Positions 9,391 to 17,825 of a stretch of 64,000 bases of DNA are shown here, piece by piece. Position numbers and translations under genes: made by a program. Position 1 is the first letter of the stretch, and every line of letters starts with the position of its first letter. The notes under the pieces are model-generated. The model was not told the origin of the DNA. It did not search any database and saw nothing but the letters and a program-made list of their open reading frames with translations. The DNA is from Sphingobium indicum B90A (GTDB lineage: Bacteria; Pseudomonadota; Alphaproteobacteria; Sphingomonadales; Sphingomonadaceae): positions 248,001 through 312,000 of the forward strand of contig NZ_CP013070.1 of assembly GCF_000264945.2 (NCBI RefSeq), given 5' to 3'.

Positions 9391-9529
9391 GGTGTGTGGG
9401 GATTCAGTTCAGGGCGCGGCGAAAATAGTGGATTTCGAGAACTGGCGCGCAGCGTACTTCAGTACGTGAGCACCGGAAGCGCAGAAAGCCGCTATTTGCA
9501 GCCCGCCATGGACTGAATCCCCACACACC
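9391..9529. repeat. Palindromic element family A, copy 1
   Basis: 139-bp element bounded by a perfect 18-bp inverted repeat (9391-9408 and 9512-9529) and flanked by TA on both sides. It contains an inner hairpin CGTACT-TC-AGTACG (9453-9466). Two more copies occur at 12662-12805 (inverted) and 49930-50096. The IS630-family insertion begins at the TA that closes this copy. Confidence 0.9.
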
Positions 9530-10629
9530 TAGTCACCTGAATCTGAAGTTCGGCTCATTGTTTTTTGGCAGAATCGTTTGACGGCGGCGAGGATTTCGTC
9601 GGCGGATTTGACCCATTTGTAGGGCTTGGGGTTTTCGTTGTGCGCCGCGATGAATGCGGTGATGTCGGTCTCAAGTTCAGCGGTTGATCGGTGGACACCG
9701 CGCTGCAACTGCTTGCGGGTCAGTTCTGCAAACCATCGTTCGACCTGATTGATCCAGGACGCCGAAGTCGGTGTGAAGTGAGCATGCCAATGCGGGCGGC
9801 GTGCGAGCCAGGCCTTGATCTTTGGCGTCTTGTGGGTCGCATAGTTGTCCATCACGAGGTGGACGTCTGGCCCCTTGGGGATCGCGGCGTCGATCCGCTT
9901 GAGGAAGTCGAGGAACTCGGTTGCCCGATGGCGCTTGTAGCATTTCCCGATCACGGCGCCGGTGGCAATGTCGAGCGCGGCGAACAGGGATGTCGTGCCA
10001 TTGCGGACGTAGGTATGGGTGCGCCGCTCAGGAACCCCCGGCGCCATGGGCAAGACCGGCTGCTCGCGATCCAGCGCCTGGATTTGCGATTTTTCATCCA
10101 CGCACAGCACGATCGCCCGGTTCGGCGGCGACATGTAGAGCCCGACTATGTCCTGCACCTTGTCGACAAATAGCGGATCGGTGGACAGCTTGAATGTCTC
10201 GGACCGGTGCGGCTGCAGGCCGAACGCGCCCCAGATCCGGCGGATGGTGGTGTGTGACAGCCCGGACTTGGCGGCCATGGAACGGATCGACCAATGCGTG
10301 GCGTCCTTGGGGGTCGTGTTCAGCGTACGCTCGATCACCTGAGCTACTTGCGTGTCAGATACTGTTCGTGGCCGACCCGCACGATATTCGTCAGTCAGTC
10401 CTTCAATGCCAGCCTGCACGAACCGGCGGCGCCATTTGCCAACCGTGTGCTCGTGAACGCCCAGGCGTTCGGCGACTTCCTTGCTCTGCAGCCCTTCTGC
10501 ACAAAGCAGGACCATCCGGCATCGATCAGAGAGTGAACGCGGCGCTTTGTGGCGGCGGACCTGAGCTTCGAGAAAACGCCGGTCATCTCCGCTCAAGACA
10601 ACCAAATCCGCCCGTCTGCCCGCCATCAC
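9529..10629 (-). CDS. IS630-family transposase
   Basis: 366-residue transposase. An N-terminal helix-turn-helix pair ([20 protein letters not shown] and [20 protein letters not shown]) is followed by a DDE domain: D178 in [10 protein letters not shown]261 in [11 protein letters not shown]297 in [10 protein letters not shown]. The frame is intact, so the element may be active. The stop codon TAG uses the TA of the target duplication plus the first flanking base, so the coding region runs through the terminal inverted repeat to the very end of the element. Confidence 0.95.
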   Translation of the reverse strand: MMAGRRADLVVLSGDDRRFLEAQVRRHKAPRSLSDRCRMVLLCAEGLQSKEVAERLGVHEHTVGKWRRRFVQAGIEGLTDEYRAGRPRTVSDTQVAQVIERTLNTTPKDATHWSIRSMAAKSGLSHTTIRRIWGAFGLQPHRSETFKLSTDPLFVDKVQDIVGLYMSPPNRAIVLCVDEKSQIQALDREQPVLPMAPGVPERRTHTYVRNGTTSLFAALDIATGAVIGKCYKRHRATEFLDFLKRIDAAIPKGPDVHLVMDNYATHKTPKIKAWLARRPHWHAHFTPTSASWINQVERWFAELTRKQLQRGVHRSTAELETDITAFIAAHNENPKPYKWVKSADEILAAVKRFCQKTMSRTSDSGD

Positions 10630-10690
10630 ATTAACCTCCGTCTGATCTACAAGGGCTTATACAATGAAGCTTACTTCAGTTCCAGGTGAC
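9532..10690 (-). mobile_element. IS630-family insertion sequence, complete
   Basis: About 1159 bp with terminal inverted repeats GTCACCTGAATCTGAAGT (left) and GTCACCTGGAACTGAAGT (right, on the opposite strand). TA dinucleotides at 9530-9531 and 10691-10692 flank it, as expected for the IS630/Tc1 group. It sits between palindromic element copy 1 and the 3' end of the DMT transporter gene. Confidence 0.9.
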
Positions 10691-10723
10691 TAGGCCGTAA
10701 ACTCACAATGGCGGGGATTTGAT

Positions 10724-11587
10724 TTAACGCGCAATGCCCTGAGGCCTGCCGAAGCGGATTTCGCTGACGATCACGGCGGCGACCACCAGCGCGCCGCCCA
10801 GCAGGGCGCTGGCGGGCAGGCGGTCGCCCGCGATCCAGCCGATCAGGCCCGCCCAGACTGGCTCCCCGGCATAGATCAGCGTGGCGCGGGTGGCCGACAC
10901 GCTGCGCTGCGCCCAGTTCATCGCGAGCTGGATCAGCGCCGTCATCAGGCCCAGGCCGCAGGCCGACAGAATGACGATCCAGGAAAAGGGCGGGATCGCC
11001 TCTCCGGCCGGGACCATGCAGGCGAAGGCGAGCAGCGACGTCACCGCCAACTGGATGAACGTCACCCGCGCCACGTCGACGCGGCCCGCCCACAGGCTGA
11101 TGAAGATGATCTCCAGCGCGATGGCGAGCGTGCTGATGAGCGTCAGCGCCTCCCCCTGGCCGAGCGACAGCCCGTCCTTCGGCGCGGCGATCAGCAGCAG
11201 GCCGGCGAAGGCCAGCGCCACGCCGATCCAGCTCGCCAGGCGCGGCCGCCTGCGCAGGACGATCCATTGCAGGATGGGCACCAGCGGCACATAGGCGGCG
11301 GTGATGAAGGCGGATGTGCTGCTGGGGATCGTCCGCAGCCCCCAGGTCTGGAGCGTATAGCCGGTGAAGATGCCGACGCCGATCATCGTCCCCGCCAGCC
11401 ATTCCCGCTGCGTGACGCCGCGCAGGACGGGCCAGGCGAGCGGGAGCGCGATCAGCGCCGCCGTGCCGAAGCGCAGCCCGACGAAGAACAACGGCCCGCT
11501 GTGCCGCATCGCCTGGTGCACGATCAGGAAGGTGCCGCCCCACAGCAATGTGATGCCGATCAGCGCCAGTTCCGGGCGTCCGATCAT
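10724..11587 (-). CDS. DMT-superfamily (EamA) transporter
   Basis: 287-residue, ten-helix drug/metabolite transporter with two EamA repeats (ELALIGITLLWGGTFLIVHQ at the start, then LTLISTLAIALEIIFISLWA near the middle). Start ATG 11587 (MIGRPELALI) places the first helix at the N-terminus; the longer upstream frame is arginine-rich and unlikely. Members export amino acids or other metabolites, and the substrate is not predictable. The IS630 element lies 33 bp past its stop codon. Confidence 0.85.
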   Translation of the reverse strand: MIGRPELALIGITLLWGGTFLIVHQAMRHSGPLFFVGLRFGTAALIALPLAWPVLRGVTQREWLAGTMIGVGIFTGYTLQTWGLRTIPSSTSAFITAAYVPLVPILQWIVLRRRPRLASWIGVALAFAGLLLIAAPKDGLSLGQGEALTLISTLAIALEIIFISLWAGRVDVARVTFIQLAVTSLLAFACMVPAGEAIPPFSWIVILSACGLGLMTALIQLAMNWAQRSVSATRATLIYAGEPVWAGLIGWIAGDRLPASALLGGALVVAAVIVSEIRFGRPQGIAR

Positions 11588-11684
11588 CAGTCGGGAGGGG
11601 GCGGGATGTCGGGACGCGGCGCACATGCCGTCGCTGGTGCGGCCGATGGACGCCAAGGTCAAGCGCCGCGCCCTTCGCGGGCCG

Positions 11685-11999
11685 TCACTCCTTGCTGATG
11701 TCGTTGCCCGCGCGTTCCATGGCCGCGCCGACGTCCTGCTTGGCTTCGCGCGCCTCCCGCTCCGCATCGCGGGACGCATTGTCCATGGCCGCGCCCAGTC
11801 GGTCGGACCCTTCGCCTATCGCATTGCCCGCCGCGTCCAGGCCCCGGTCGATCCTGTCGCCCGCCCGGTCGACCGTGTTGCCGACGTCGCTGCCGATCGC
11901 GGAGCCGGCATTTTCCAGATTGTCGGCCGCCTTTTCCGAACAGGCCGACGCGCCGAGCGTGGCCAGCGCCGACATGGCGGCCAGGAATTTTGTGCGCAT
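11685..11999 (-). CDS. Small predicted lipoprotein, alanine/aspartate-rich helical
   Basis: 104 residues: an N-terminal signal (MRTKFLAAMSALATLGASAC) ending in a lipobox-like A-S-A-C, then a charged heptad-like region repeating G-N/D-x-x-D-R-A/L and A-x-x-A-x-R-E-A. This pattern is typical of exported stress-related amphipathic proteins. No catalytic motif is visible. It lies alone between the DMT transporter and a marR gene, both also on the minus strand. Function unknown. Confidence 0.75.
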   Translation of the reverse strand: MRTKFLAAMSALATLGASACSEKAADNLENAGSAIGSDVGNTVDRAGDRIDRGLDAAGNAIGEGSDRLGAAMDNASRDAEREAREAKQDVGAAMERAGNDISKE

Positions 12000-12073
12000 G
12001 GATTCACCCTTGTCTTGCCTTCAACACAGGGGTGATAAGCGCTCCCGCGGCGATAAGGTTGCGCGACGGCCCT

Positions 12074-12595
12074 TCACCGGCCGCGCAGGCCGAACACCAT
12101 GGACCTGTCCTGATCGGGGATCAGCCCCTCCAGCACGCGCCAGAATCCGGTGACGGAGCCTTGCCCCGCCTGGGCGTAGGCGGCGGCCATCTTTTCCCGC
12201 AGCGCGCGGAACAGCTCCGCCTCCAGCGCGACGCCGGCGGGGCTGAGCCGCAGCAGTTTCTGCCGCCGGTCGCTGGCGCCCTGCCGCGTCTCGATATAGC
12301 CCTGCTCGATCAGGTCGTTGAGCACGCGGCCCAGCGACTGCTTGGTGATGGCGAGCAGGCGCAGCAGGTCCTTCACCGTCAGGTCGGGCTGGCGCGAGAT
12401 GAAATAGAGCGCGCGGTGATGCGCCCGGCCCAGCCCCTGCGCGGCCAGCCCCTCGTCGATCGAGCGGGTGAGCGCGGAATAGCCGAAATAGAGCATCTCT
12501 ATGCCCCGCCGGATCTCATCCTCGCGCAGGAACAGCGGCGAAGCGGGCGCGATCTGGGATGTGGGGGCGGGGGTCGGGGAATGGGGCGCGGACAT
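12074..12595 (-). CDS. MarR-family transcriptional regulator
   Basis: 173 residues from ATG 12595. The winged helix is recognisable: DLTVKDLLRLLAITKQSLGRVLNDLIEQGYI is the HTH with recognition helix, and the wing is RQGASDRRQKLLRLSPAGVA. A longer frame to 12676 would start inside palindromic element copy 3, so the shorter start is preferred. Family members bind small phenolic or lipophilic effectors and repress neighbouring efflux or stress genes; no target is evident. Confidence 0.85.
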   Translation of the reverse strand: MSAPHSPTPAPTSQIAPASPLFLREDEIRRGIEMLYFGYSALTRSIDEGLAAQGLGRAHHRALYFISRQPDLTVKDLLRLLAITKQSLGRVLNDLIEQGYIETRQGASDRRQKLLRLSPAGVALEAELFRALREKMAAAYAQAGQGSVTGFWRVLEGLIPDQDRSMVFGLRGR

Positions 12596-12661
12596 GCCGG
12601 TCGGTTCCAGGCTGAGAGGAAGGGGCGGCGCGCATATTGGCGGTTCCGGAAAATAATGACT

Positions 12662-12805
12662 AGGCTGTATCGACATTCAGCCCTGGCGGCCTGCAAATCG
12701 CGCTTTTCTGTGCTTCCGGTGCTCACCTACTTTGAGTAGGCTGCGCGCCGGGTCACGGAAAATCACCATTTTCGGCTCGCCATCTTCTGAATGTCGATAC
12801 AGCCT
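12662..12805. repeat. Palindromic element family A, copy 3 (inverted, divergent)
   Basis: 144-bp element with a perfect 19-bp terminal inverted repeat (12662-12680 and 12787-12805). Its reverse complement aligns along its length with the copies at 9391 and 49930 (for example GTGAGCACCGGAAG). Both the outer arms and the inner hairpin (CCTAC-TTTGA-GTAGG, 12726-12740) differ from the other copies in compensated pairs. Confidence 0.85.
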
Positions 12806-12869
12806 TAGGCTTTCCTTTCGCGCAACAGGCGCTATATGGCGGTCCGCGCCGGCGGTGTCCGGCCCATGC

Positions 12870-12944
12870 TGGGGCGTAGCCAAGCGGTAAGGCAGCGGTT
12901 TTTGGTACCGCCATGCGCAGGTTCGAATCCTGCCGCCCCAGCCA
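12870..12944 (+). tRNA. tRNA-Gln (TTG anticodon)
   Basis: 75-nt cloverleaf: acceptor TGGGGCG/CGCCCCA, discriminator G with encoded CCA (12942-12944), D-arm GCCAAGCGGTAAGGC, anticodon stem GCGGT/ACCGC with loop TTTTGGT (anticodon TTG), T-arm GCAGG-TTCGAAT-CCTGC. Confidence 0.97.
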
Positions 12945-13008
12945 CTATTTTGGCCCATTATGACCAACAAGGTCTCCCCGCGATGCGACGCGCTGCGGAT
13001 TCGGGTCG

Positions 13009-13644
13009 CTAGTCCTGTTCCGGCCTGGCATGGACGAGGCCGTTCAGGAAAAGATCGACGACGGACGCCACGAATTGGCGCCGCTCTTGCGCATCCGGCG
13101 GGTCGCGCAGGCCAAGCATGACGTGCAGATGCATGTTCCCGCGGATCATGCTGACGAAATGATCGCCCGCTACGGCGCAATCGTCGGTCTGGATCTCTCC
13201 GCGCGCCTTGGCCGCCCTGAGCACGTCCGCGAGCGTGGCGCCCGCGCGTCCCGGGCCGAGATCATAGAAGCGCCGCACGAGTTCGGGAAAGCGGGCGCAT
13301 TCGGTGATCGCGATGCGGTAAACGCCCAGCAGGGCAGGTGACATGTAGATGTCGATCAGCCGGCGCCCGAAGTCGAGCAGCACCTCCTCAAGTTTCTGGC
13401 CCGCCGCATTGTCGATCGCCAGCGGGGCCAGCGCCTGGCCGGCCTGTTCGGAGACGATCGCGGCGAACAGCCCCTCCTTGTTGCCGAACTCGGCATAGAT
13501 GTTGCGCTTCGAACCGCCCGTCCGCTCGATGATGTCGTCGATGCGCGTCGCGGCATAGCCCTGTTCGAAAAAGATCTTCGCCGCAACGGCAAGCAGCTCG
13601 TCGCGACCGACCTTGATGCGGCCCCGGCCCGGCGTCTGGCTCAC
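13009..13644 (-). CDS. TetR/AcrR-family repressor of the adjacent efflux operon
   Basis: 211 residues from GTG 13644; another GTG at 13650 adds two residues but lies only 2 nt from the AAGGAG, whereas 13644 lies 8 nt away. The HTH is AATRIDDIIERTGGSKRNIYAEFGNKEGL, residues ~32-60, of the AcrR type. It is divergent from the efflux operon with two operator-like dyads in the spacer, so repression of both transcripts with release on ligand binding is inferred. Confidence 0.88.
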   Translation of the reverse strand: MSQTPGRGRIKVGRDELLAVAAKIFFEQGYAATRIDDIIERTGGSKRNIYAEFGNKEGLFAAIVSEQAGQALAPLAIDNAAGQKLEEVLLDFGRRLIDIYMSPALLGVYRIAITECARFPELVRRFYDLGPGRAGATLADVLRAAKARGEIQTDDCAVAGDHFVSMIRGNMHLHVMLGLRDPPDAQERRQFVASVVDLFLNGLVHARPEQD

Positions 13645-13679
13645 TGGCACGTCTCCTTCCCTCGCCTACGCCATTGACT

Positions 13680-13695
13680 GGTAATTGGGATTACC
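13680..13695. promoter_or_regulatory. Operator dyad 1 (TetR site)
   Basis: Palindrome GGTAAT-TGGG-ATTACC in the divergent tetR/efflux spacer. The same arms recur 28 bp away centre to centre, which supports a specific binding site for the divergent regulator. Confidence 0.75.
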
Positions 13696-13707
13696 CTATG
13701 GGTCAAT

Positions 13708-13723
13708 GGTAATTCCTATTACC
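13708..13723. promoter_or_regulatory. Operator dyad 2 (TetR site)
   Basis: Palindrome GGTAAT-TCCT-ATTACC ending 9 bp before the ATG at 13733. Arms are identical to operator 1, with a different 4-bp spacer. Its position would block transcription or translation initiation of the efflux operon. Confidence 0.75.
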
Positions 13724-13732
13724 GGAGATTTC

Positions 13733-13852
13733 ATGGCCAGCGCTGACGGGAAGAAGATTGGCATGCTGCTATGCGTCGCGGCCGCGAGCGTCGCGCTGGG
13801 CGCGTGGGTGTGGGGCGGCAGCGGCGCGGATATGTCGTTTCGGTCGCGGTGA
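13733..13852 (+). other. Out-of-frame N-terminal fragment of the efflux adaptor
   Basis: ATG 13733 opens a 39-codon frame (MASADGKKIGMLLCVAAASV, then ALGAWVWGG) that has the cytoplasmic tail and single membrane anchor of an EmrA-type adaptor. It then runs out of frame and stops at TGA 13852. The remainder of the adaptor continues in another frame, and the beta-barrel strand between them (usually a D-D/N-AYV motif and about 20 residues) is missing, which suggests an internal deletion. Confidence 0.65.
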
Positions 13853-14700
13853 GGGACAATCAGGCCGTCCGGCCGGGCGATATTTTGTTCCGCATCGACG
13901 ATCGCGACTATCGGGCCAAGCTGGCGCAGGCCGAAGCCAATGTGAAGGCAGCCCAGGCGCGGCTGGCGAACAGCGGCGAAGACATACGGTTGCAGCATAT
14001 CCTGGTCCGTCAGGCGGCGGCGCAGCGCGGCGCGGCGGTCGCCGACCTGGGTCTTGCGCGCAGGACGAGCGATCGCCGTAACGAATTGATCGACGGCGGC
14101 GCCATCAGCCAGGCGCAAGTCGACGAAAGCGAGACGGCGCGATCGCGCGCGGAGGCGGGCGTCTCCGTCTCGACCGCTGCAATCGATGCCCAGCGCCAGC
14201 GTGTCGAGCTTCTGGGCACGCAGCGCCAGGCAGCCGTCGCGGCCCTTGCGCAGGCGATCGCCGCGCGCGATCTGGCGCGCATCGACCTGGAAAATACGGT
14301 GGTGCGCGCGCCGATCGCCGGCGTCGTGGGCAATCGGCAGGTTCGCGTCGGTCGGCTCGTCGCGCCCGGCGCTTCGCTGCTCGACATCGTTCCCGTTGCC
14401 GATCTCTACGTCGTCGCCAACTTCAAGGAAACGCAACTGGAGCACATCCGCCCCGGACAGGGCGCGCGGATACGCGTCGACGGCTATCCCGACGTCGTGA
14501 TCAAGGGCGTCGTCGACAGCCTCGCGCCCGGCAGCGGATCGGCATTTGCCCTGATCCCCACGGACAATGCGACGGGCAATTTCGTCCGCGTCGTGCAGCG
14601 CGTGCCGGTGAAGATCCGAATCCAGCGCAACCCGCTTCCCGGACGGCTGGTCCCAGGCCTGTCGGCACGGGTCGAAGTCGAGCGGGGCGCAAGGTCATGA
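13771..14700 (+). CDS. EmrA/HlyD-family efflux adaptor, N-terminus disrupted
   Basis: Periplasmic membrane-fusion protein that should bridge the inner-membrane pump and the outer-membrane channel of this operon. The biotinyl-lipoyl half-motif GYVVSVAVRDNQAVRPGD, the long alpha-hairpin (residues ~50-190) and the second lipoyl/barrel region (VRAPIAGVVGNRQVRVGRLV) are intact. In this frame the first ~20 residues are arginine-rich with no membrane anchor; the anchor is encoded out of frame at 13733-13852. The gene is thus a likely pseudogene by a small frame-changing deletion, unless a sequencing error is present. ATGA overlap with the next gene. Confidence 0.75.
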   Translation: MRRGRERRAGRVGVGRQRRGYVVSVAVRDNQAVRPGDILFRIDDRDYRAKLAQAEANVKAAQARLANSGEDIRLQHILVRQAAAQRGAAVADLGLARRTSDRRNELIDGGAISQAQVDESETARSRAEAGVSVSTAAIDAQRQRVELLGTQRQAAVAALAQAIAARDLARIDLENTVVRAPIAGVVGNRQVRVGRLVAPGASLLDIVPVADLYVVANFKETQLEHIRPGQGARIRVDGYPDVVIKGVVDSLAPGSGSAFALIPTDNATGNFVRVVQRVPVKIRIQRNPLPGRLVPGLSARVEVERGARS

Positions 14701-16301
14701 CCGCCCTCGCTGCCCCGGCGGCGGCGCCTTTTAGGGCCGCGACCGGCCGGCTCCTCGTCGCCGGCATCATCCTTTCCAGCCTGACGGAAGCGGTCGCGGG
14801 CACGTTGCTGGCGCTGGGCCGCGCCGACATCATCGGAGACACCTCGGCCACGCCCGACGAGTTCGCATGGCTCGACGTCGGATATACCGCGTTCAAGTTC
14901 ATCGGCTTCGCCTTCGCGCCCTGGCTCCTGACCCGCATCGATCCGCGCCGGTCGCTTTTGGTGGCCACGCTGGCGATGGGCGCGGCGTGCGCGGGGGCGG
15001 CGTCGACGGCCGAGCTCGATTTCCTGATCGTCCTGCGGATGGTTCAGGGGATCGCCGGGGCGACCTTGCTGATCAGCGGACAGGCGATCCTGTTCTGGAA
15101 CTTCCCCGCGGCGCGCCAGCCGATCCTGCAGGCGATGTTCGCCATGGGATCGGTCGTTGCCCCGGCGACCGCGGCGCCCCTGTTCGAAGGATGGCTGGTC
15201 GACAATCACGACTGGAGGTGGATTTTCTTCGCGATCCTGCCGCTTTCCCTGGGCGCTGCGGGCTTGCTGCTCATCGCCGATCCGACGCCCGCCCGGCCCG
15301 CGCCGCCGCGCCGGCTGGACTGGGTCGGCCTGCTTGGGCTGGGCATGGCGCTGTCCTGCGTCACCTATGTGCTGACCCAGGGAAGCCGATGGGACTGGTT
15401 CGAGGCGAGCCGGATCGGCTGGATGACCGCTGTCGCCGCGGCCGGACTGCTGCTGTTCGCGGTCCGGCAATATCGCGTGGGGAGCGCCGGAATTCTCGAT
15501 CCTTCGGCCTTCAGGACGGCGGATTTCGCCTTTGCCTTCTTCGTCAGCTTCATCGCGGGCGCGGCGCTGTTCGGCAGCGGCTTCGTGATTCCGGCCTTCG
15601 CTGTATCGGTGCTGGGCTTCACGCCGACCGAGGCGGGCGCGCTGCTGCTGCCGAGCGGCGGCTGCTTCCTCGCGACGCTGCTGCTCGCCGCCTGGCTGAT
15701 GCAGGCCCGCGGAGTGCCGCCGGTGGCGACGGTGCCCTTCGGCATCCTGTCGATCATGACGGCTATGTGGATGCTTTCCGGCTCGAACGGCCAAAGCGGC
15801 GCCGCCGACATGATGCCGGCGGTCCTGCTGCGCGGTTTCGGCCTCGGCTTCCTGTTCCTTTCCATCATGCTGATCGCGTTCGGCAAATTGCCCCCGGCCA
15901 GCGTCGCGTTCGGCATCGGCATCTTCAATATCGGGCGCCAGCTCGGCGGGCTGATCGGCGTCGCGGCGCTCCAGACCTCCATCGATGACGGGATGGTCCA
16001 TAACCAGGCGGTGCTGGGTGCGGCGATCCATGCGGGATCGCCCGCGCTCGCCGAACGGATCGGGGCGACGACCGACCTGCTGGTATCGCGCGGCGTCGAG
16101 GCGAGCGTGGCCGCGAAGGCCGCGACCGCGATGGTCGGCCGCGCGGTCGGCGGGCAGGGCGCGGTGATCGTTTTCGACACCGCCTTCACCCTCGTCGCCT
16201 TGCTTTTCGTCTTCGGCGCGCCGTGCATCCTGGCGTTCAAGATCCTGCTCGCCAAGACGATGGGGAAACCGAAATCCTTTCCAGCAGAGGCAAGATCATG
16301 A
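14697..16301 (+). CDS. MFS transporter, DHA2 (EmrB/QacA-like) drug efflux pump
   Basis: 534-residue, probably 14-helix major facilitator. Cytoplasmic loop 2-3 is APWLLTRIDPRRSLLVAT, and motif C-like glycine/proline-rich sequence lies in helix 5. It overlaps the adaptor stop as ATGA and the outer-membrane gene start as ATGA, so all three are translated together. The operon order adaptor-pump-channel matches EmrAB-TolC-type tripartite export of hydrophobic toxic compounds, under the divergent TetR regulator. Confidence 0.9.
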   Translation: MTALAAPAAAPFRAATGRLLVAGIILSSLTEAVAGTLLALGRADIIGDTSATPDEFAWLDVGYTAFKFIGFAFAPWLLTRIDPRRSLLVATLAMGAACAGAASTAELDFLIVLRMVQGIAGATLLISGQAILFWNFPAARQPILQAMFAMGSVVAPATAAPLFEGWLVDNHDWRWIFFAILPLSLGAAGLLLIADPTPARPAPPRRLDWVGLLGLGMALSCVTYVLTQGSRWDWFEASRIGWMTAVAAAGLLLFAVRQYRVGSAGILDPSAFRTADFAFAFFVSFIAGAALFGSGFVIPAFAVSVLGFTPTEAGALLLPSGGCFLATLLLAAWLMQARGVPPVATVPFGILSIMTAMWMLSGSNGQSGAADMMPAVLLRGFGLGFLFLSIMLIAFGKLPPASVAFGIGIFNIGRQLGGLIGVAALQTSIDDGMVHNQAVLGAAIHAGSPALAERIGATTDLLVSRGVEASVAAKAATAMVGRAVGGQGAVIVFDTAFTLVALLFVFGAPCILAFKILLAKTMGKPKSFPAEARS

Positions 16302-17731
16302 AGAGGCAGCGACCCGTGAAAATCGCGCTGGCGGCGGTTCTCGCCGCCGGTCTGGCGGGCTGCGCGGCGGTCGGCCCCGACTATCGGCGTCCTGAAATCG
16401 CCGTCGGCGAAAGCTGGGTCGGGCAAGCGAGCGGGGAAGCCGTCGACGGCGCCTGGTGGCGCAAGTTCAATGATCCGTTGCTGACCGAGCTTGTCGAAGC
16501 GGCGATCGCGGGCAACAAGGACATGGCCGAAGCAGGGGCGAGGCTGCGCGAGGCGCGCGCCAATCGCGACGCGGTCCACGGGCGCGAACTGCCGCAGGCC
16601 GGGGTTTCGGCGATCGCGACCGAAAGCCGGCTCAGCGAAAATGGCCAGTTGCCCGTCGGCAAGGTTCCGGGGCTGGGCCGCGGCCTTTCGATCTACGATG
16701 CCGGTTTCGACTCGTCGTGGGAGATCGACCTGTGGGGCGGAACGCGCCGGGCGATCGAAAGCGCCGAGGCGCGCGCGGAGGCGGCCGAGGAGGCGCGGCG
16801 AGGGACGGTCATCCAGGTCGTCGCAGAGGTTGTCCGCTCCTATATCGACCTGCGCGCCGCACAGGCGCTGCGCGCCAACGCGGTCGTCGAAGCGCGGGGG
16901 CAGGGCGACATAGCGCGGCTGGTCGGCGAGCGGCTGCGCGTCGGGGCGGCTTCGCGTGCCGATTTCCTGCGCGCCGAAACGCAGGCGCGGTCGACCGCGG
17001 CGACGATCCCCGCCCATGAGAGCGACGAAGCGGCGGCGGCCTTCCGTCTCGCGCTTCTCGTCGGGCAGCCGCCCGAGGCGCTGCATGAGCGGCTGAGGCG
17101 GGTCGCGCCCATGCCCGCGGCAAGCCTGGACGTCGCCGCCGGCCTGCGGTCTGACCTCCTGCGCCGTCGTCCCGATGTTCGCCTTGCCGAACGCGGCCTG
17201 GCCGCGGCGACCGCCGATGTCGGAGTCGCGACGGCGGAGCTTTTCCCGCGCTTCTCGCTGATCGGCGGCATCGGGCTGCAAGCGCGGGAGCCGGGCGATC
17301 TCCTTTCCGACAGCAGCCTGCGCTTTCAGTTCGGCCCGTCGCTGCGCTGGCCGATCTTCTCTGGCGGGCGCATTCGTGCCCAGATCCGCGCGGCGGACGC
17401 TCGTGCCGAGGCCGCGACGGCGCGCTACGAACGGGCGGTGCTGACCGCGCTCGCCGACAGCGAGACGAGCATCAACCGCTACGCCTCGGCGGGCCTTGTC
17501 GGCGTCGAGCGCGCCGCGGCGCGCGACGCCGCAGCGGAGGCGGTCGAACTGGCGAGGCGACGGTACGCGGCGGGCGAGGAGGATCTGACCGCCCTGTTGC
17601 AGGCGCAGCTTGCCTACAGTGCGGCCGATCGCCTGCACGTGCTGGCGCAGGCGGCGCGACTGCAACAACTGGCCGCGCTCTACAAGGCGCTGGGCGGCGG
17701 CTGGGAAGCGGTCGGGAACGGGCCGGCCTGA
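16298..17731 (+). CDS. Outer-membrane efflux lipoprotein (NodT/OprM type)
   Basis: 477 residues. The signal peptide ends in the lipobox L-A-G-C (AAVLAAGLAGCAAVGPDYRR), followed by the family's GPDYRRPE signature. Two TolC-like repeats follow, with helices around EAGARLREARANRDAV and RPDVRLAERGLAAATADVGV, and a closing FSGGRIRAQIRAADARAE segment. It forms the trimeric outer-membrane channel of the tripartite pump. The ATG overlaps the upstream stop as ATGA. Confidence 0.92.
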   Translation: MKRQRPVKIALAAVLAAGLAGCAAVGPDYRRPEIAVGESWVGQASGEAVDGAWWRKFNDPLLTELVEAAIAGNKDMAEAGARLREARANRDAVHGRELPQAGVSAIATESRLSENGQLPVGKVPGLGRGLSIYDAGFDSSWEIDLWGGTRRAIESAEARAEAAEEARRGTVIQVVAEVVRSYIDLRAAQALRANAVVEARGQGDIARLVGERLRVGAASRADFLRAETQARSTAATIPAHESDEAAAAFRLALLVGQPPEALHERLRRVAPMPAASLDVAAGLRSDLLRRRPDVRLAERGLAAATADVGVATAELFPRFSLIGGIGLQAREPGDLLSDSSLRFQFGPSLRWPIFSGGRIRAQIRAADARAEAATARYERAVLTALADSETSINRYASAGLVGVERAAARDAAAEAVELARRRYAAGEEDLTALLQAQLAYSAADRLHVLAQAARLQQLAALYKALGGGWEAVGNGPA

Positions 17732-17825
17732 CGGCGCGAGGCATTTTGCGCCGCGTGGCCGTCCATCCCGTCACGCACGGCGCGCCGGCCGGATCTCTCC
17801 CTTGTCGCCTCAACGTCCTGCCGGG

